From Methylobacterium currus (GTDB lineage: Bacteria; Pseudomonadota; Alphaproteobacteria; Rhizobiales; Beijerinckiaceae), in assembly GCF_003058325.1 (NCBI RefSeq), contig NZ_CP028843.1:2080001-2144000 (forward strand): a stretch of DNA of 64,000 bases, written 5' to 3'. Position numbers and translations under genes: made by a program. Within the stretch, counting starts at the first letter, position 1, and each line of letters starts with the position of its first letter. Under the pieces are notes generated by a model that ran no database searches, had not been told where the DNA came from, and saw nothing but the letters and a program-made list of their open reading frames with translations. Shown here piece by piece: positions 36,775-44,038 of the stretch.

Positions 36775-37238
36775 GCGGCCGGCGAGCGCCCACGGCACGG
36801 GCGGGATGAGCCTCGCCCAGGCGAGGGAGTCGGGGCAGGTCGATGCGGAGGGCTCGCGCCGTGGCTGACCGCGCCCCGAAACCTCTCCCACCCCCGACCA
36901 TGCAGGAGCGCGCCGCCGCGGCGAACGCCGCCCGGGCCCTGCGCGCCGTCATCGCCGACCACACCCGACTCGGAGAACCGGGGCGGTGCGCTGACGGGCG
37001 GGCCAGACCGCTCGTCAGCGAGGAATCGCCCGACATCCGCGACTAGGCGCTCGGCGGCGCTCAAGGCCTGGACGGTTGTGTCGATGTTCGCCGCCGCCCG
37101 CGATGTCTCCGGGCAGTCGCTCGGGATCGCCATCCGCTCGGCATGACGCCGGCACCGATCCTGGTGCAGCGCCGCGGTGGTGAGGTCGCGCCCGAGGGCG
37201 CCGAGGTCGTGGTCGCGCAGGGCGTGGGCGAGGGTCAT
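36660..37238 (-). CDS. Early phage protein, C-terminus doubtful
   Basis: 192 residues. The first 75 residues look like a real helical protein (HALRDHDLGALGRDLTTAAL, NIDTTVQALSAAERLV) and the start overlaps the regulator gene's stop (ATGA). The remaining part is Pro/Ser/Gly-rich and antisense to plus-strand ORFs; the frame may simply lack a stop there. Not recognised. Confidence 0.45.
   Translation of the reverse strand: MTLAHALRDHDLGALGRDLTTAALHQDRCRRHAERMAIPSDCPETSRAAANIDTTVQALSAAERLVADVGRFLADERSGPPVSAPPRFSESGVVGDDGAQGPGGVRRGGALLHGRGWERFRGAVSHGASPPHRPAPTPSPGRGSSRPCRGRSPAAQSQPPPDDPPSLDEDEPLSDEQDPPSWPWLTDVSGAA
36767..36868 (+). CDS. Possible 33-residue coupled ORF
   Basis: Begins with a GTG eight bases inside the Ser/Gly-rich gene and ends eight bases inside the next ORF. 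No recognisable features; supported only by the tidy overlaps. Confidence 0.25.
   Translation: MIERPASAHGTGGMSLAQARESGQVDAEGSRRG
36861..37046 (+). CDS. Possible 61-residue coupled ORF
   Basis: From a GTG overlapping the previous stop. Middle part is a plausible helix (MQERAAAANAARALRAVIAD). It lies wholly antisense to the minus-strand gene at 36660-37238, so one of the two may be spurious in this stretch. Confidence 0.35.
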   Translation: MADRAPKPLPPPTMQERAAAANAARALRAVIADHTRLGEPGRCADGRARPLVSEESPDIRD

Positions 37239-37576
37239 CGTGCGACCCTCCCGGCAGCTGCGTCGACCATCAGCCGGTGCATGTAGGCCCGGCCCTCCGG
37301 CGGCATGGCGCGCACGGCCTGCACCATCTCAACCTCGTCGTCGGACATGTCGGTGAGCGGCAGTCGGGCGGTGAGATCGCGGACTGGCACGGCGACCGCC
37401 TTGGCGATCTGCTCAAGGCGAGGCCTCGACACGGCTTGCTCGCCGAGCTCGTATTGCGAGATGGTGATCGCGGCGACGCCGAGGACGTCTGCCAGCTCGC
37501 GGATCGTGATGCCACGCTTCTTGCGGGCCAGCCTGATCCTGGCTCCGATCATGCGGTTGCGCACGGTGCTGCTCAT
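37235..37576 (-). CDS. XRE-family regulator
   Basis: 113 residues with an N-terminal Cro/CI helix-turn-helix (IGARIRLARKKRGITIRELA, LGVAAITISQYELGE) and a helical tail. A second regulator within the leftward operon, separate from the immunity repressor; it may tune early expression. Stop overlaps the next gene (ATGA). Confidence 0.85.
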   Translation of the reverse strand: MSSTVRNRMIGARIRLARKKRGITIRELADVLGVAAITISQYELGEQAVSRPRLEQIAKAVAVPVRDLTARLPLTDMSDDEVEMVQAVRAMPPEGRAYMHRLMVDAAAGRVAR

Positions 37577-37585
37577 GGCGGCTCC

Positions 37586-38101
37586 TCAGATTGCGGCGAT
37601 GCTGTCACGCGGTGTCGGGGCAGAGGGCCGGCGCTCGACCGCATCGCGGCGCCGGGCCCATTCACGGATCTGCGGGTAGTCGACGCCGGCCAGCGCTTCG
37701 GCGGCTGCGGCGCACCGGGTCATGTCGAACATGCCGACGTGGCAATCCTGCTCGGAGATGCCGAGGCGATCGGCCAGGAACTCGTAGACCCGCTGCCGGG
37801 CACGCTTCCGGATCTGGTGCACCACCCTCGGCGGCTTGTCCTCGTAGGCCCCGCACAGCTCCGCCTCCATCCAGAGCGGGTCGATGACATGCGCGTGGAG
37901 ATGCTGACGCTCGAACCGAAGCGCGGGGCCGGCCGGCGTGCCGAGGCTGCGCGTCGAGCCGCGGTGTGTGCCGCAGTAGCCCTTGCAGGCGTCGCAGATG
38001 TAGAAATGACGGCCGTGTAGATGGGGCTGGCGCGGATAGATCTCGGCGCCGGTGGTGAGGCGGGCTGACCGGCCGCAGCAGAGAGGATCGTCTGTGCTCA
38101 T
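37586..38101 (-). CDS. DUF3268 zinc-finger-containing protein
   Basis: 171 residues. The Cys/His pattern (LCCGRSARLTTGAEIYP, FYICDACKGYCGTHRG), LGTPAG, HAHVIDPLW and CHVGMFDMTRC are landmarks of the zinc-finger family recalled as DUF3268, frequent in phages. Function unknown, probably nucleic-acid-related. Start overlaps the previous gene (ATGA). Confidence 0.82.
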   Translation of the reverse strand: MSTDDPLCCGRSARLTTGAEIYPRQPHLHGRHFYICDACKGYCGTHRGSTRSLGTPAGPALRFERQHLHAHVIDPLWMEAELCGAYEDKPPRVVHQIRKRARQRVYEFLADRLGISEQDCHVGMFDMTRCAAAAEALAGVDYPQIREWARRRDAVERRPSAPTPRDSIAAI

Positions 38102-38517
38102 GCGATCCTCGCCGGCTGAACGATTCCATCGACGACGAGGCGGCCTTCCCGGGTATAGCCGTAGGAAAGTCCGCCTATGCTGGGCAGGCTGACGATGTCC
38201 ACGAGTTGGGAAGCGGCCTGAACGACGGCGGGAGGCTCGCCGAGCATCCGTCTGATCTGATCGGGCTCGCCTGCCACCGAAATGCGCAGGGCCGGCTCGC
38301 CCGGATTGCGCCGGCGGTTGATCGTGATGGCCGTCCCGACCAGCGCGAGCTGTAGCGACCGGATGGCCTTCTCGACCGACTTGGGGGACCGGTCGATCTC
38401 CGTGCCGACGGACACGTAGGTGTGAACTCCGTTGGCCCGTGCCAGGACCTGGAGAACGCGGCGCTGTGCCGGCGTCAGTGCAGGGCCTGCGGCGTCGGCG
38501 GTAGGAGATTGGATCAT
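38098..38517 (-). CDS. Winged-helix-like protein, copy 2 (paired with HNH gene)
   Basis: 139 residues, paralogue of the 34427-34816 product: shared pattern LTPAxxxVLxxL, a central GTAITI, and the ending SLPSIGGLSYGYTREGRLVV. The N-terminus has helix-turn-helix character (EIDRSPKSVEKAIRSLQLAL). Start overlaps the HNH stop by one base, exactly as in copy 1. Confidence 0.65.
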   Translation of the reverse strand: MIQSPTADAAGPALTPAQRRVLQVLARANGVHTYVSVGTEIDRSPKSVEKAIRSLQLALVGTAITINRRRNPGEPALRISVAGEPDQIRRMLGEPPAVVQAASQLVDIVSLPSIGGLSYGYTREGRLVVDGIVQPARIA

Positions 38518-38942
38518 CAGCGCGGCTCCGGCGTGTAGAGGGCTCGGCGGGGTGGGAGAGCTTTGGTCAGGGGCGCCGTGGCGCGATGGGCCGGCGCCGC
38601 GCCTGGAAGCGGTCTCCCGCCATCCAGGGGCCTGCCGCTCGCCATCGGGCGTGATCGAGGATCGACGACGCCGTTGTGAGCGTCCGACTGCCGTTTGGCC
38701 TTCGCGAGCCGCGCCTTGTCCTTGTCAGTCTTCAGCTTGTGGCAGTCGGTGCAGAGCACCTGGGCGTTGGCGAGGATCGCCGGGCCGCCGAGGGCATCCA
38801 TGAGGATGTGGTCGACCTGAAAGCGGCCCGGCTGTAGCTCACAGGGGCAGCGTTCGCCGGAGGGCAACAGGCCTTCGCACTGGCCGGCGGCGCGCTCGAT
38901 CGCCTGGCGCTGCACCTTCTTTGTGAAGTTCGTGCGGGCCAT
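38517..38942 (-). CDS. HNH nuclease, copy 2
   Basis: 141 residues from MARTNFTKK (ATG one base after the previous stop; a start 8 codons up is possible). HNH core: CPCELQPGRFQVDHI, GGPAILANAQVLCTDCHKLK T with the paired Cys knuckles. A basic C-terminal half ends ATAPLTKALPPRRALYTPE, shared with copy 1. Confidence 0.85.
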   Translation of the reverse strand: MARTNFTKKVQRQAIERAAGQCEGLLPSGERCPCELQPGRFQVDHILMDALGGPAILANAQVLCTDCHKLKTDKDKARLAKAKRQSDAHNGVVDPRSRPMASGRPLDGGRPLPGAAPAHRATAPLTKALPPRRALYTPEPR

Positions 38943-38943
38943 C

Positions 38944-39462
38944 TCAGGCGGCCCTCCCCGCTTCACGGGACAGCGTGCCGCGAGCGGTGCCGATCAGCTC
39001 GTCGATGACGGCCAGCACTGCATCTTTCGAGCGCTGGAAATCCTCCTTGCCCATGGCGCGCATGGACTGGCTCTTCGCGGTCCAGCGAACCACGACCCCG
39101 TCCTTCACCCGGACCACCGAGGTGTCGTCCACCGGCCGGAGGAATGCCGCGATCCGCGCCGCCTCGGCCTTCGAGGAGGCGACGAAGGTCACTTCATCCC
39201 GGAAGCCGGCCTTGATCAGCGCCCACTTGCGGAGATGGTCGGGGGTCGGGAAGCGGTCCGCCAGGTGCTCGGGCAGGCTGGACCAGCCGTCCCGGACGCA
39301 GGCGAAGAAGTGGGCATGCGACTTGCTGCTGCGCTCCTCGTGCTCGACGAGGATGTAGCGTTCGCCGATCACGAACTGCCGGTCGCAGAGGCCGGTGAAC
39401 CGGCCCGCCGGCTGCATCGTATCGCCCGTCCACGTGAACTCGACCGGCAGCAGGGCGCTCAT
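38944..39462 (-). CDS. Conserved phage protein of the recombination block
   Basis: 172 residues. MSALLPVEFTWTGDTMQP, ERSSKSHAHFFACV, RKWALIKAGFRDE and WTAKSQSMRAMGKEDFQRSK are blocks seen in prophages of Hyphomicrobiales next to single-strand annealing and HNH genes. I recall the family but not a function. Start and stop overlap or abut its neighbours. Confidence 0.7.
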   Translation of the reverse strand: MSALLPVEFTWTGDTMQPAGRFTGLCDRQFVIGERYILVEHEERSSKSHAHFFACVRDGWSSLPEHLADRFPTPDHLRKWALIKAGFRDEVTFVASSKAEAARIAAFLRPVDDTSVVRVKDGVVVRWTAKSQSMRAMGKEDFQRSKDAVLAVIDELIGTARGTLSREAGRAA

Positions 39463-40178
39463 GACCGGCCGCCCCTGCTCTTCGGGGTCCGCGCCGGCCA
39501 GCCGAGGGCCACGAGCCGGGCCTTGGCGTGCTCGCGCACCTCGTCGCGCAGTCCTGGGGCGAGGTAGGCGAGATCCGCCTGCGTCTCAGGAGCGAGCATC
39601 AGGTCGGTGACGGCGTTTATGCTGTCGGCGGCATCGATCCGCTCGCGCAGGCGGGCCTCGACAGCCTGCGGGCTATCATCGTTCGCCGGATCGTGCTCGC
39701 GGGGCTTGCCGGCCTCTGGCGCTGGCTTCCCGGCGTCCTGGCGCGTCTGCTGCCTAGTATCGGGTGTCGGCTTGAACTCGTCGGCCTCGTCCTCGGAATA
39801 GAGCAGCCCGTGCAGGCCGATCAGCTTGAGGATAACCCGGTCCTTGGCCCGCTTCTCCGCCATGGCGAAGACGTAGGCCGCCTGCTTGCCCGAGACGCGG
39901 TAGTTCACGCCGATCAGAGCCTCGCCGATCGACCACTCACGACGCACGCCGCCGTCGTTCGCCAGCTGCACTTCACCAGTGACAAGGATCACGGCCTCGT
40001 CCCGCTCGGCGCGCAGGATCTGGGGCGGCCCGAAGGCGATCTGTGCCTGAGCGGCGATCCGCTCCAAGGCTTTGTGGTAGATCACCGCGGTGCCCTGCAC
40101 GCGCCAGATATTGCCGGCCAAGGGCTCGCCGTAGTTTGCCAGGATCTCGGCGATTTGCTTGTCGGACTCGGCGCTCAT
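39459..40178 (-). CDS. Possible single-strand annealing recombinase accessory (ERF/Rad52-like?)
   Basis: 239 residues. An alpha/beta N-terminal domain with RVSGKQAAYVFAMAEKRAKD and RVILKLIGLHGLLYSEDEAD, followed by a disordered linker and a helical C-terminus. The AEKRAKDR-VILKLIGLHG block recalls phage annealing proteins, but this is a weak impression; operon position next to HNH and coiled-coil genes supports a recombination role. Confidence 0.5.
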   Translation of the reverse strand: MSAESDKQIAEILANYGEPLAGNIWRVQGTAVIYHKALERIAAQAQIAFGPPQILRAERDEAVILVTGEVQLANDGGVRREWSIGEALIGVNYRVSGKQAAYVFAMAEKRAKDRVILKLIGLHGLLYSEDEADEFKPTPDTRQQTRQDAGKPAPEAGKPREHDPANDDSPQAVEARLRERIDAADSINAVTDLMLAPETQADLAYLAPGLRDEVREHAKARLVALGWPARTPKSRGGRS

Positions 40179-40933
40179 CAGACGGCCTTCCGTTCTTCGT
40201 GTATGGCGACGCCAGGAATGGCGCGGACACCGGCGGCGACCTGCCGGCTGGCGATGGCCGCAAGGGCCGCCGAGAGGTCGGCGCGGCAGTTCACCCAGAC
40301 CCAGCGGGCGAACGCGGTCTCGTCGGTGACCTCGGCGCGGTAGGTTGTGCGGAGGGTGACCGCGCGCGTACCGCCACGAGCGCTGGCGCGGTCGGCCTCC
40401 GCCCGGCCGGCAGCCGCCGCGGCGCGGCGCGCGTCCTGCGCCAGGTCCTCGGCGTGCTCGCGCTCCTCAATGTCGGATGGCTTGCTCAGCTGCAGCGCCA
40501 GTGCTGCCTGCCGGGCCTGCTCATCAGCCTCGCGCCGCGCTGCCTCGGCCGCCGCCCGCTTCTCGGCCTCCTGCCGCTCGAGCCAAGGCGTCAGGGCTGC
40601 CTTGCAGACCTCGACGGCCAGCACCGCGCGGCCCTTCCCCGACTTGTTGTCCTGAATCAGCGCGCCGTAGCGCGCCTGGATCTCGGCCTTCGCTTCGTCA
40701 TGCGGCTTGGCCTCGGCGACACGGCGCTCATCTGCCCGCTTGATGGCCTTGCGGAGCAGGTCGAGCAGCTTCGATACGCCGTCGGCATCGGCTTGACTCT
40801 TCACGCCATCGGCTTCGAGCCAGTGCCGTGCCTCAGCGCAGAGAGCGTCGATCTCGTCGCGCGAGACCTCGAACGGCGTGAGGGCGGGCCCGCCGTTGTG
40901 GCCCATGGCGGGAGCGGCGAGCACGGCGCTCAT
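40178..40933 (-). CDS. Coiled-coil early phage protein
   Basis: 251 residues, starting at MSAVLAAPAMGHNGGPALTP; GHNGGP(A/P) N-termini are common in alphaproteobacterial phage proteins. A long charged coiled-coil occupies about 65-215 and a compact C-terminal part (TYRAEVTDETAFARWVWVNC) follows. Usually encoded beside recombination genes; function unknown. Confidence 0.6.
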   Translation of the reverse strand: MSAVLAAPAMGHNGGPALTPFEVSRDEIDALCAEARHWLEADGVKSQADADGVSKLLDLLRKAIKRADERRVAEAKPHDEAKAEIQARYGALIQDNKSGKGRAVLAVEVCKAALTPWLERQEAEKRAAAEAARREADEQARQAALALQLSKPSDIEEREHAEDLAQDARRAAAAAGRAEADRASARGGTRAVTLRTTYRAEVTDETAFARWVWVNCRADLSAALAAIASRQVAAGVRAIPGVAIHEERKAV

Positions 40934-41244
40934 TCGGCCACCCGAGTGCGCAGGATTTCGTCGATCCGCGCCTTGCGAGCTGCGATAGCGGCGCGGTCGG
41001 CTGCCGACTCCCATCGGAACACCAGCATCCCGAACAGCAGCTCTACGAGCACCGTGGTGCTACCGACGCAGATGCCGAGTTTCCAGCGCCAGCCGGCGCC
41101 GAAACGAGCTCCACCTTGGTTCAGCGGCGCCTTGAACCCGCCCGTAGAGCGCCAGCCATAGCCCTGCCAGGGCCAGCGCTCAGCCCGGATGATGAGGTTG
41201 CCGACGCGCAGCACGTTCCTGTCGCGAGCGATCATCGCCGTCAC
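40930..41244 (-). CDS. Small membrane protein
   Basis: 104 residues from a GTG overlapping the previous stop (GTGA), alternative ATG at 41235. One transmembrane helix (LGICVGSTTVLVELLFGMLV) with a charged C-terminal helix in the cytosol. Unknown; possibly superinfection exclusion, but only by position. Confidence 0.55.
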   Translation of the reverse strand: MTAMIARDRNVLRVGNLIIRAERWPWQGYGWRSTGGFKAPLNQGGARFGAGWRWKLGICVGSTTVLVELLFGMLVFRWESAADRAAIAARKARIDEILRTRVAE

Positions 41245-41552
41245 TCCGCCGCCAGCCGCGCCGGCCCGGCGGGCGCGAAGCGCTTCAGGAAATCGAGGTC
41301 AGCGAGCTTCACGGCATCCATGTCGCCGGTGCGCAACGCGGTGAGCTGCCGGGAGAGGTGCGCAGCGAATTCGCAGGCGGCGCCGAGCCGATCGTCGAAC
41401 TGAGCCATGTCGGCCCCGGCCCGACGGGCGCGCTCCAGGTCCTCGATGATTTCCTGAATGGCGCGATGGTGGGGTGAGATCGACGCGATCATCGCCCGGA
41501 TGCTGGAGGGCAGACGGGCAGCCTCGTCGGCCGCACGGAACAGGGCGGACAT
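41241..41552 (-). CDS. Small helical early protein
   Basis: 103 residues, entirely helical by composition (SSIRAMIASISPHHRAIQEI, ACEFAAHLSRQLTALRTGD). Start at MSALFRAADE; the upstream open frame is antisense noise. Not recognised. Confidence 0.5.
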   Translation of the reverse strand: MSALFRAADEAARLPSSIRAMIASISPHHRAIQEIIEDLERARRAGADMAQFDDRLGAACEFAAHLSRQLTALRTGDMDAVKLADLDFLKRFAPAGPARLAAE

Positions 41553-41562
41553 GGAATACTCC

Positions 41563-41994
41563 CTAGTAGCCGGCTGCGGCGCGGTAGGTCGCGCGGACGT
41601 CGTCGTGGAAGGTCGGCTGCCCGATCGGCTCGGATGCCTCGATGGCGGCGGCGCAGTTGAGCTCCAGGCGCTTGATGATGGCGTCGGCGAGGTCGTCCTC
41701 GTCGAGGGGCGTTGGGCCGCCGGTGCGCCGCTCAGCTTCCCAGATGTCGGCGGCGCCGAGGGCGGCGAAGTGGATCTCGTCGACGGCGCGGCGGGCGGCC
41801 CACAGCTCCTGCAGCGTTTCATGGACCTGGACGAGTGTGGGCCGGTCCGCGTCGAGGCGGGTGTGGCCGGCGGCGATCCGGGCGATCATGATGGCGGCGC
41901 GGCGCTCGGCAGCCTGAGCCCGGTGGCGAGCGGCCATCTGCGCGGCAGCGACCTTGGGGGCGGCGCTGGCGCCGGGGCGGAGGATGTCGGCCAT
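41563..41994 (-). CDS. Helical early protein
   Basis: 143 residues from the ATG overlapping the preceding stop by one base. Ala-rich helices (AAAQMAARHRAQAAERRAA, QELWAARRAVDEIHFAALGA) and an acidic DEDDLADAI stretch. Not recognised. Confidence 0.5.
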   Translation of the reverse strand: MADILRPGASAAPKVAAAQMAARHRAQAAERRAAIMIARIAAGHTRLDADRPTLVQVHETLQELWAARRAVDEIHFAALGAADIWEAERRTGGPTPLDEDDLADAIIKRLELNCAAAIEASEPIGQPTFHDDVRATYRAAAGY

Positions 41995-42224
41995 CACCAC
42001 CCCCGCCCGATCAGGAAGGCGGCGACGCCGAGCGCGATGAACGTGGCGATCACCAGCCCGAGGATGAAGAACCCTCTGACGAGACTGGTTCGGTCGTCGT
42101 TCGCCGCCTGCGCGGTCAGCACCTCGTCCACCCGCAGCGGCGGGAGGCGGCCGGCCGCCGGGAGCGTGCGGACGCGGTCAGTGATGTGACGGCTGTGGCC
42201 GTTGGTCAGGAGCTCGGGGCGCAT
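41994..42224 (-). CDS. Small tail-anchored membrane protein
   Basis: 76 residues, basic N-terminal half and a C-terminal transmembrane helix (GFFILGLVIATFIALGVAAF). One-base overlaps with both neighbours. Unknown. Confidence 0.55.
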   Translation of the reverse strand: MRPELLTNGHSRHITDRVRTLPAAGRLPPLRVDEVLTAQAANDDRTSLVRGFFILGLVIATFIALGVAAFLIGRGW

Positions 42225-42508
42225 CACAGCACGCTCCCGACGTAGAGAGCGACGACCTGGACGGAGGCGGCGAGGCCGACGAAGAGAGCGGCGACACCAG
42301 CGACCCGCGACGCCGTCACGGCGAGCCGGTCGGCCCGGTCGATCAGGATGGCCTGCCGGACCGCCTCAGCGTCGATGTGAGGAATGGGGTAGCGGCGTGC
42401 GCTGCCGTCGTGCGCCTCGAGCTGCGGGAGGGGCGCGGTCACCAAGGCGGCGTGCAGCGCGCGGTAGCGGGCCTGCTCGGCGTCGAGGATGTTGAAGGCG
42501 GTGTGCAT
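42224..42508 (-). CDS. First gene of leftward operon, small membrane protein
   Basis: 94 residues; a helical N-terminus (FNILDAEQARYRALHAALV) and a C-terminal transmembrane helix (VAGVAALFVGLAASVQVVAL). It follows the PL-like promoter by about 35 bp. Unknown. Confidence 0.55.
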   Translation of the reverse strand: MHTAFNILDAEQARYRALHAALVTAPLPQLEAHDGSARRYPIPHIDAEAVRQAILIDRADRLAVTASRVAGVAALFVGLAASVQVVALYVGSVL

Positions 42509-42542
42509 CGGCGGGGTCCATCGCGGGGTGGCGATGGCTTAC

Positions 42543-42584
42543 GATATTCATGCGCCATGTAGATCGCAAGCGAAAAATACATGG
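42543..42584 (-). promoter_or_regulatory. PL-like promoter/operator for the leftward operon
   Basis: On the minus strand TTGCGA and TATCGT are 17 bases apart, forming a promoter aimed at the 42508 gene. 25 of 29 bases (42572-42544) match the PR-like site at 43278-43306. An inverted repeat CCATGTA-N16-TACATGG (42555-42584) overlaps the -35 element and is a good operator candidate for the prophage repressor. Confidence 0.6.
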
Positions 42585-42661
42585 AGCGTGAACTTGACGC
42601 TCGGCGGCGGGTTCGCGCATGCCGTGCACCGTGTCGCCGGAACAACTAGGCTTGCAAATTC

Positions 42662-42676
42662 GTTCTCAATTTGTTC
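42662..42676 (+). promoter_or_regulatory. LexA (SOS) box in prophage immunity region
   Basis: GTTCTCAATTTGTTC is an exact GTTC-N7-GTTC LexA operator, 50 bp upstream of the 65-codon rightward gene and inside the AT-rich stretch (TTGCAAATTC ... CATATGCTAAC) where its promoter should lie. Inference: host LexA silences this gene until DNA damage. Confidence 0.7.
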
Positions 42677-42725
42677 TCATATGCTAACACCGGGCATCGG
42701 CCCGGCTCGGGCGACGAGGCGCGCG

Positions 42726-42923
42726 ATGGGTCAGGCCAAAGACGGGGCATCCGAAGAGGTTTGGCTTAAGCGCCAAGCTCTGCAGGTCGTCATGCAGCTG
42801 CCGGATGATATGGACGAGGCCTTAGCCGTCCTGCGGTATGCTGAGACATTGGTGAAAACGTTTCTTGCCGACGCTCCTAAAACTGAGAGTCGGCCTGAGA
42901 ATGTCGTGCAACTAATTCGCTAA
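42726..42923 (+). CDS. SOS-controlled small protein, candidate anti-repressor
   Basis: 65 residues from the ATG with CGAGG upstream; predicted all-helical (EEVWLKRQALQVVMQLPDDM, ALAVLRYAETLVKTFLADA). It is the only plus-strand gene between the two operator copies, follows a LexA box, and converges on the repressor gene with a four-base tail overlap. No family recognised. An anti-repressor role is inference from position, LexA control and the repressor's lack of a cleavage domain. Confidence 0.6.
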   Translation: MGQAKDGASEEVWLKRQALQVVMQLPDDMDEALAVLRYAETLVKTFLADAPKTESRPENVVQLIR

Positions 42924-43228
42924 GCGGTTTCGCGCTTGGTTTCCTGCGTCGATCGTAAGCGACGAATGCCATCTCCAACATGAACCGGCAGGAAAGCATC
43001 AATCCCGCGGTATATATAATCTAGAGGAATACCTGTCGCGTTCGCTACTTTAAGAGCCTCGTCCAGGCTTATCCGGTTTTTGCCCTTTTCATAATTGTTC
43101 CACGTGTTCGTGGCGATGCCAGCCCGGCGGCAGATTTCCGCTTGGCTGAGTTCTAACGCTTCGCGAACGAGCTTCAGCCTCGCTCCGATCGCTTCCTTGC
43201 TTGTGGGGTTCTGCGTCGTGTCGGCCAT
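42920..43228 (-). CDS. CI-like immunity repressor (short, no peptidase domain)
   Basis: 102 residues from MADTTQNPTSKEA; a longer frame reaches 43300 but would run across the divergent promoter. An XRE helix-turn-helix (RLKLVREALELSQAEICRRA, TNTWNNYEKGKNRISLDEAL) is followed by a short tail. There is no C-terminal LexA/CI peptidase domain, so RecA-stimulated self-cleavage is not possible. Divergent from the Cro-like gene across 87 bp. Confidence 0.82.
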   Translation of the reverse strand: MADTTQNPTSKEAIGARLKLVREALELSQAEICRRAGIATNTWNNYEKGKNRISLDEALKVANATGIPLDYIYRGIDAFLPVHVGDGIRRLRSTQETKRETA

Positions 43229-43277
43229 GCCCCATTTTGCCGGGGTGGCCGACCCGCGATCCATCCACATCTCGCGG

Positions 43278-43309
43278 CGCTTGCAATCTACACGCTGCAT
43301 GAATATACA
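43278..43309 (+). promoter_or_regulatory. PR-like promoter/operator
   Basis: TTGCAA and TATACA are spaced by 17 bases; the expected transcript start falls on or next to the A of the Cro-like ATG at 43316. 25 of 29 bases match the PL-like copy (minus strand, 42572-42544), including CTACA and GCATGAATAT. Confidence 0.65.
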
Positions 43310-43315
43310 GGCTCT

Positions 43316-43561
43316 ATGAACGAGCTTGCGACCACCAGCGAAGTGATCGATGCCCTAGGCGGCACGACGCGAGTTGCGCGCCTCACCGGGCGCAAACTCG
43401 CTGCTGTCTCGAACTGGCGCGAGAAGCAGAGCTTCCCGCCCAGCACGTTCCTCGTGATGCAGGCGGCGCTTGCGAACGCGGAAAGATCGGCGCCGGCGAC
43501 GCTGTGGGGGATGCTCGTCCCGCCGACGACGTTGTCCGATGAGGCGGGGGCCGCGGCATGA
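43316..43561 (+). CDS. Cro/YdaS-like regulator
   Basis: 81 residues. EVIDALGGTTRVARLTGRKL, AAVSNWREKQSFPPSTFLVM is the YdaS/Cro-type helix-turn-helix seen in the cro position of many prophages. First gene of the rightward early operon, probably translated from a leaderless or near-leaderless mRNA as no ribosome site is evident. Stop overlaps the next start (ATGA). Confidence 0.82.
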   Translation: MNELATTSEVIDALGGTTRVARLTGRKLAAVSNWREKQSFPPSTFLVMQAALANAERSAPATLWGMLVPPTTLSDEAGAAA

Positions 43562-43839
43562 CCCGCCCCCATCCCGCCGCTGACCGCGGCACTTACATCG
43601 GCCTCACGCGAGGCTGTCACGAGATGGACCGCGACGCGGATCGGGCCGGTGTGAACGCGCCCGAGACGGTGGCAGCGGAAAACGCCCTGGAGGCGCCGGG
43701 CAACCGGGCAGGACGCGTGAACCATGCCGGACCGGGTGAAAGCCCCGGGGCCAAGCTCGACCGCCCGCTCGCCGCCGGCGAGCGCCTGACCGCCGACGGC
43801 GACCGTATTTCGGTCCGTCAGAATTCGCGGGAGGCGTGA
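43558..43839 (+). CDS. Small early protein, unknown
   Basis: 93 residues, charged and likely disordered (NAPETVAAENALEAPGNRAG). Coupled to the Cro-like gene by ATGA. Not recognised. Confidence 0.5.
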   Translation: MTRPHPAADRGTYIGLTRGCHEMDRDADRAGVNAPETVAAENALEAPGNRAGRVNHAGPGESPGAKLDRPLAAGERLTADGDRISVRQNSREA

Positions 43840-43840
43840 G

Positions 43841-44038
43841 ATGCCGAACGCTCCCCGCATCTCCCGTCGCCACGGCAACCGCACCGTCCTGACCTCCGAG
43901 GCGGTCGCGTTCGTCGCGCTCGTGCTCGGCATCCTCGGCCTGTGGGCGGTCGCCATGGCCGGCTGCCTGTCGAAGCGCGCCTCGCAGCCCAACCCGCTCA
44001 ACGGGTCGGTGCGTGTGCTGTCGGAGGTGGCGCGATGA
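43841..44038 (+). CDS. Small membrane protein
   Basis: 65 residues: basic N-terminus and one transmembrane helix (AVAFVALVLGILGLWAVAMA) followed by Cys and a short polar tail. Overlaps the next gene (ATGA). Unknown. Confidence 0.55.
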   Translation: MPNAPRISRRHGNRTVLTSEAVAFVALVLGILGLWAVAMAGCLSKRASQPNPLNGSVRVLSEVAR

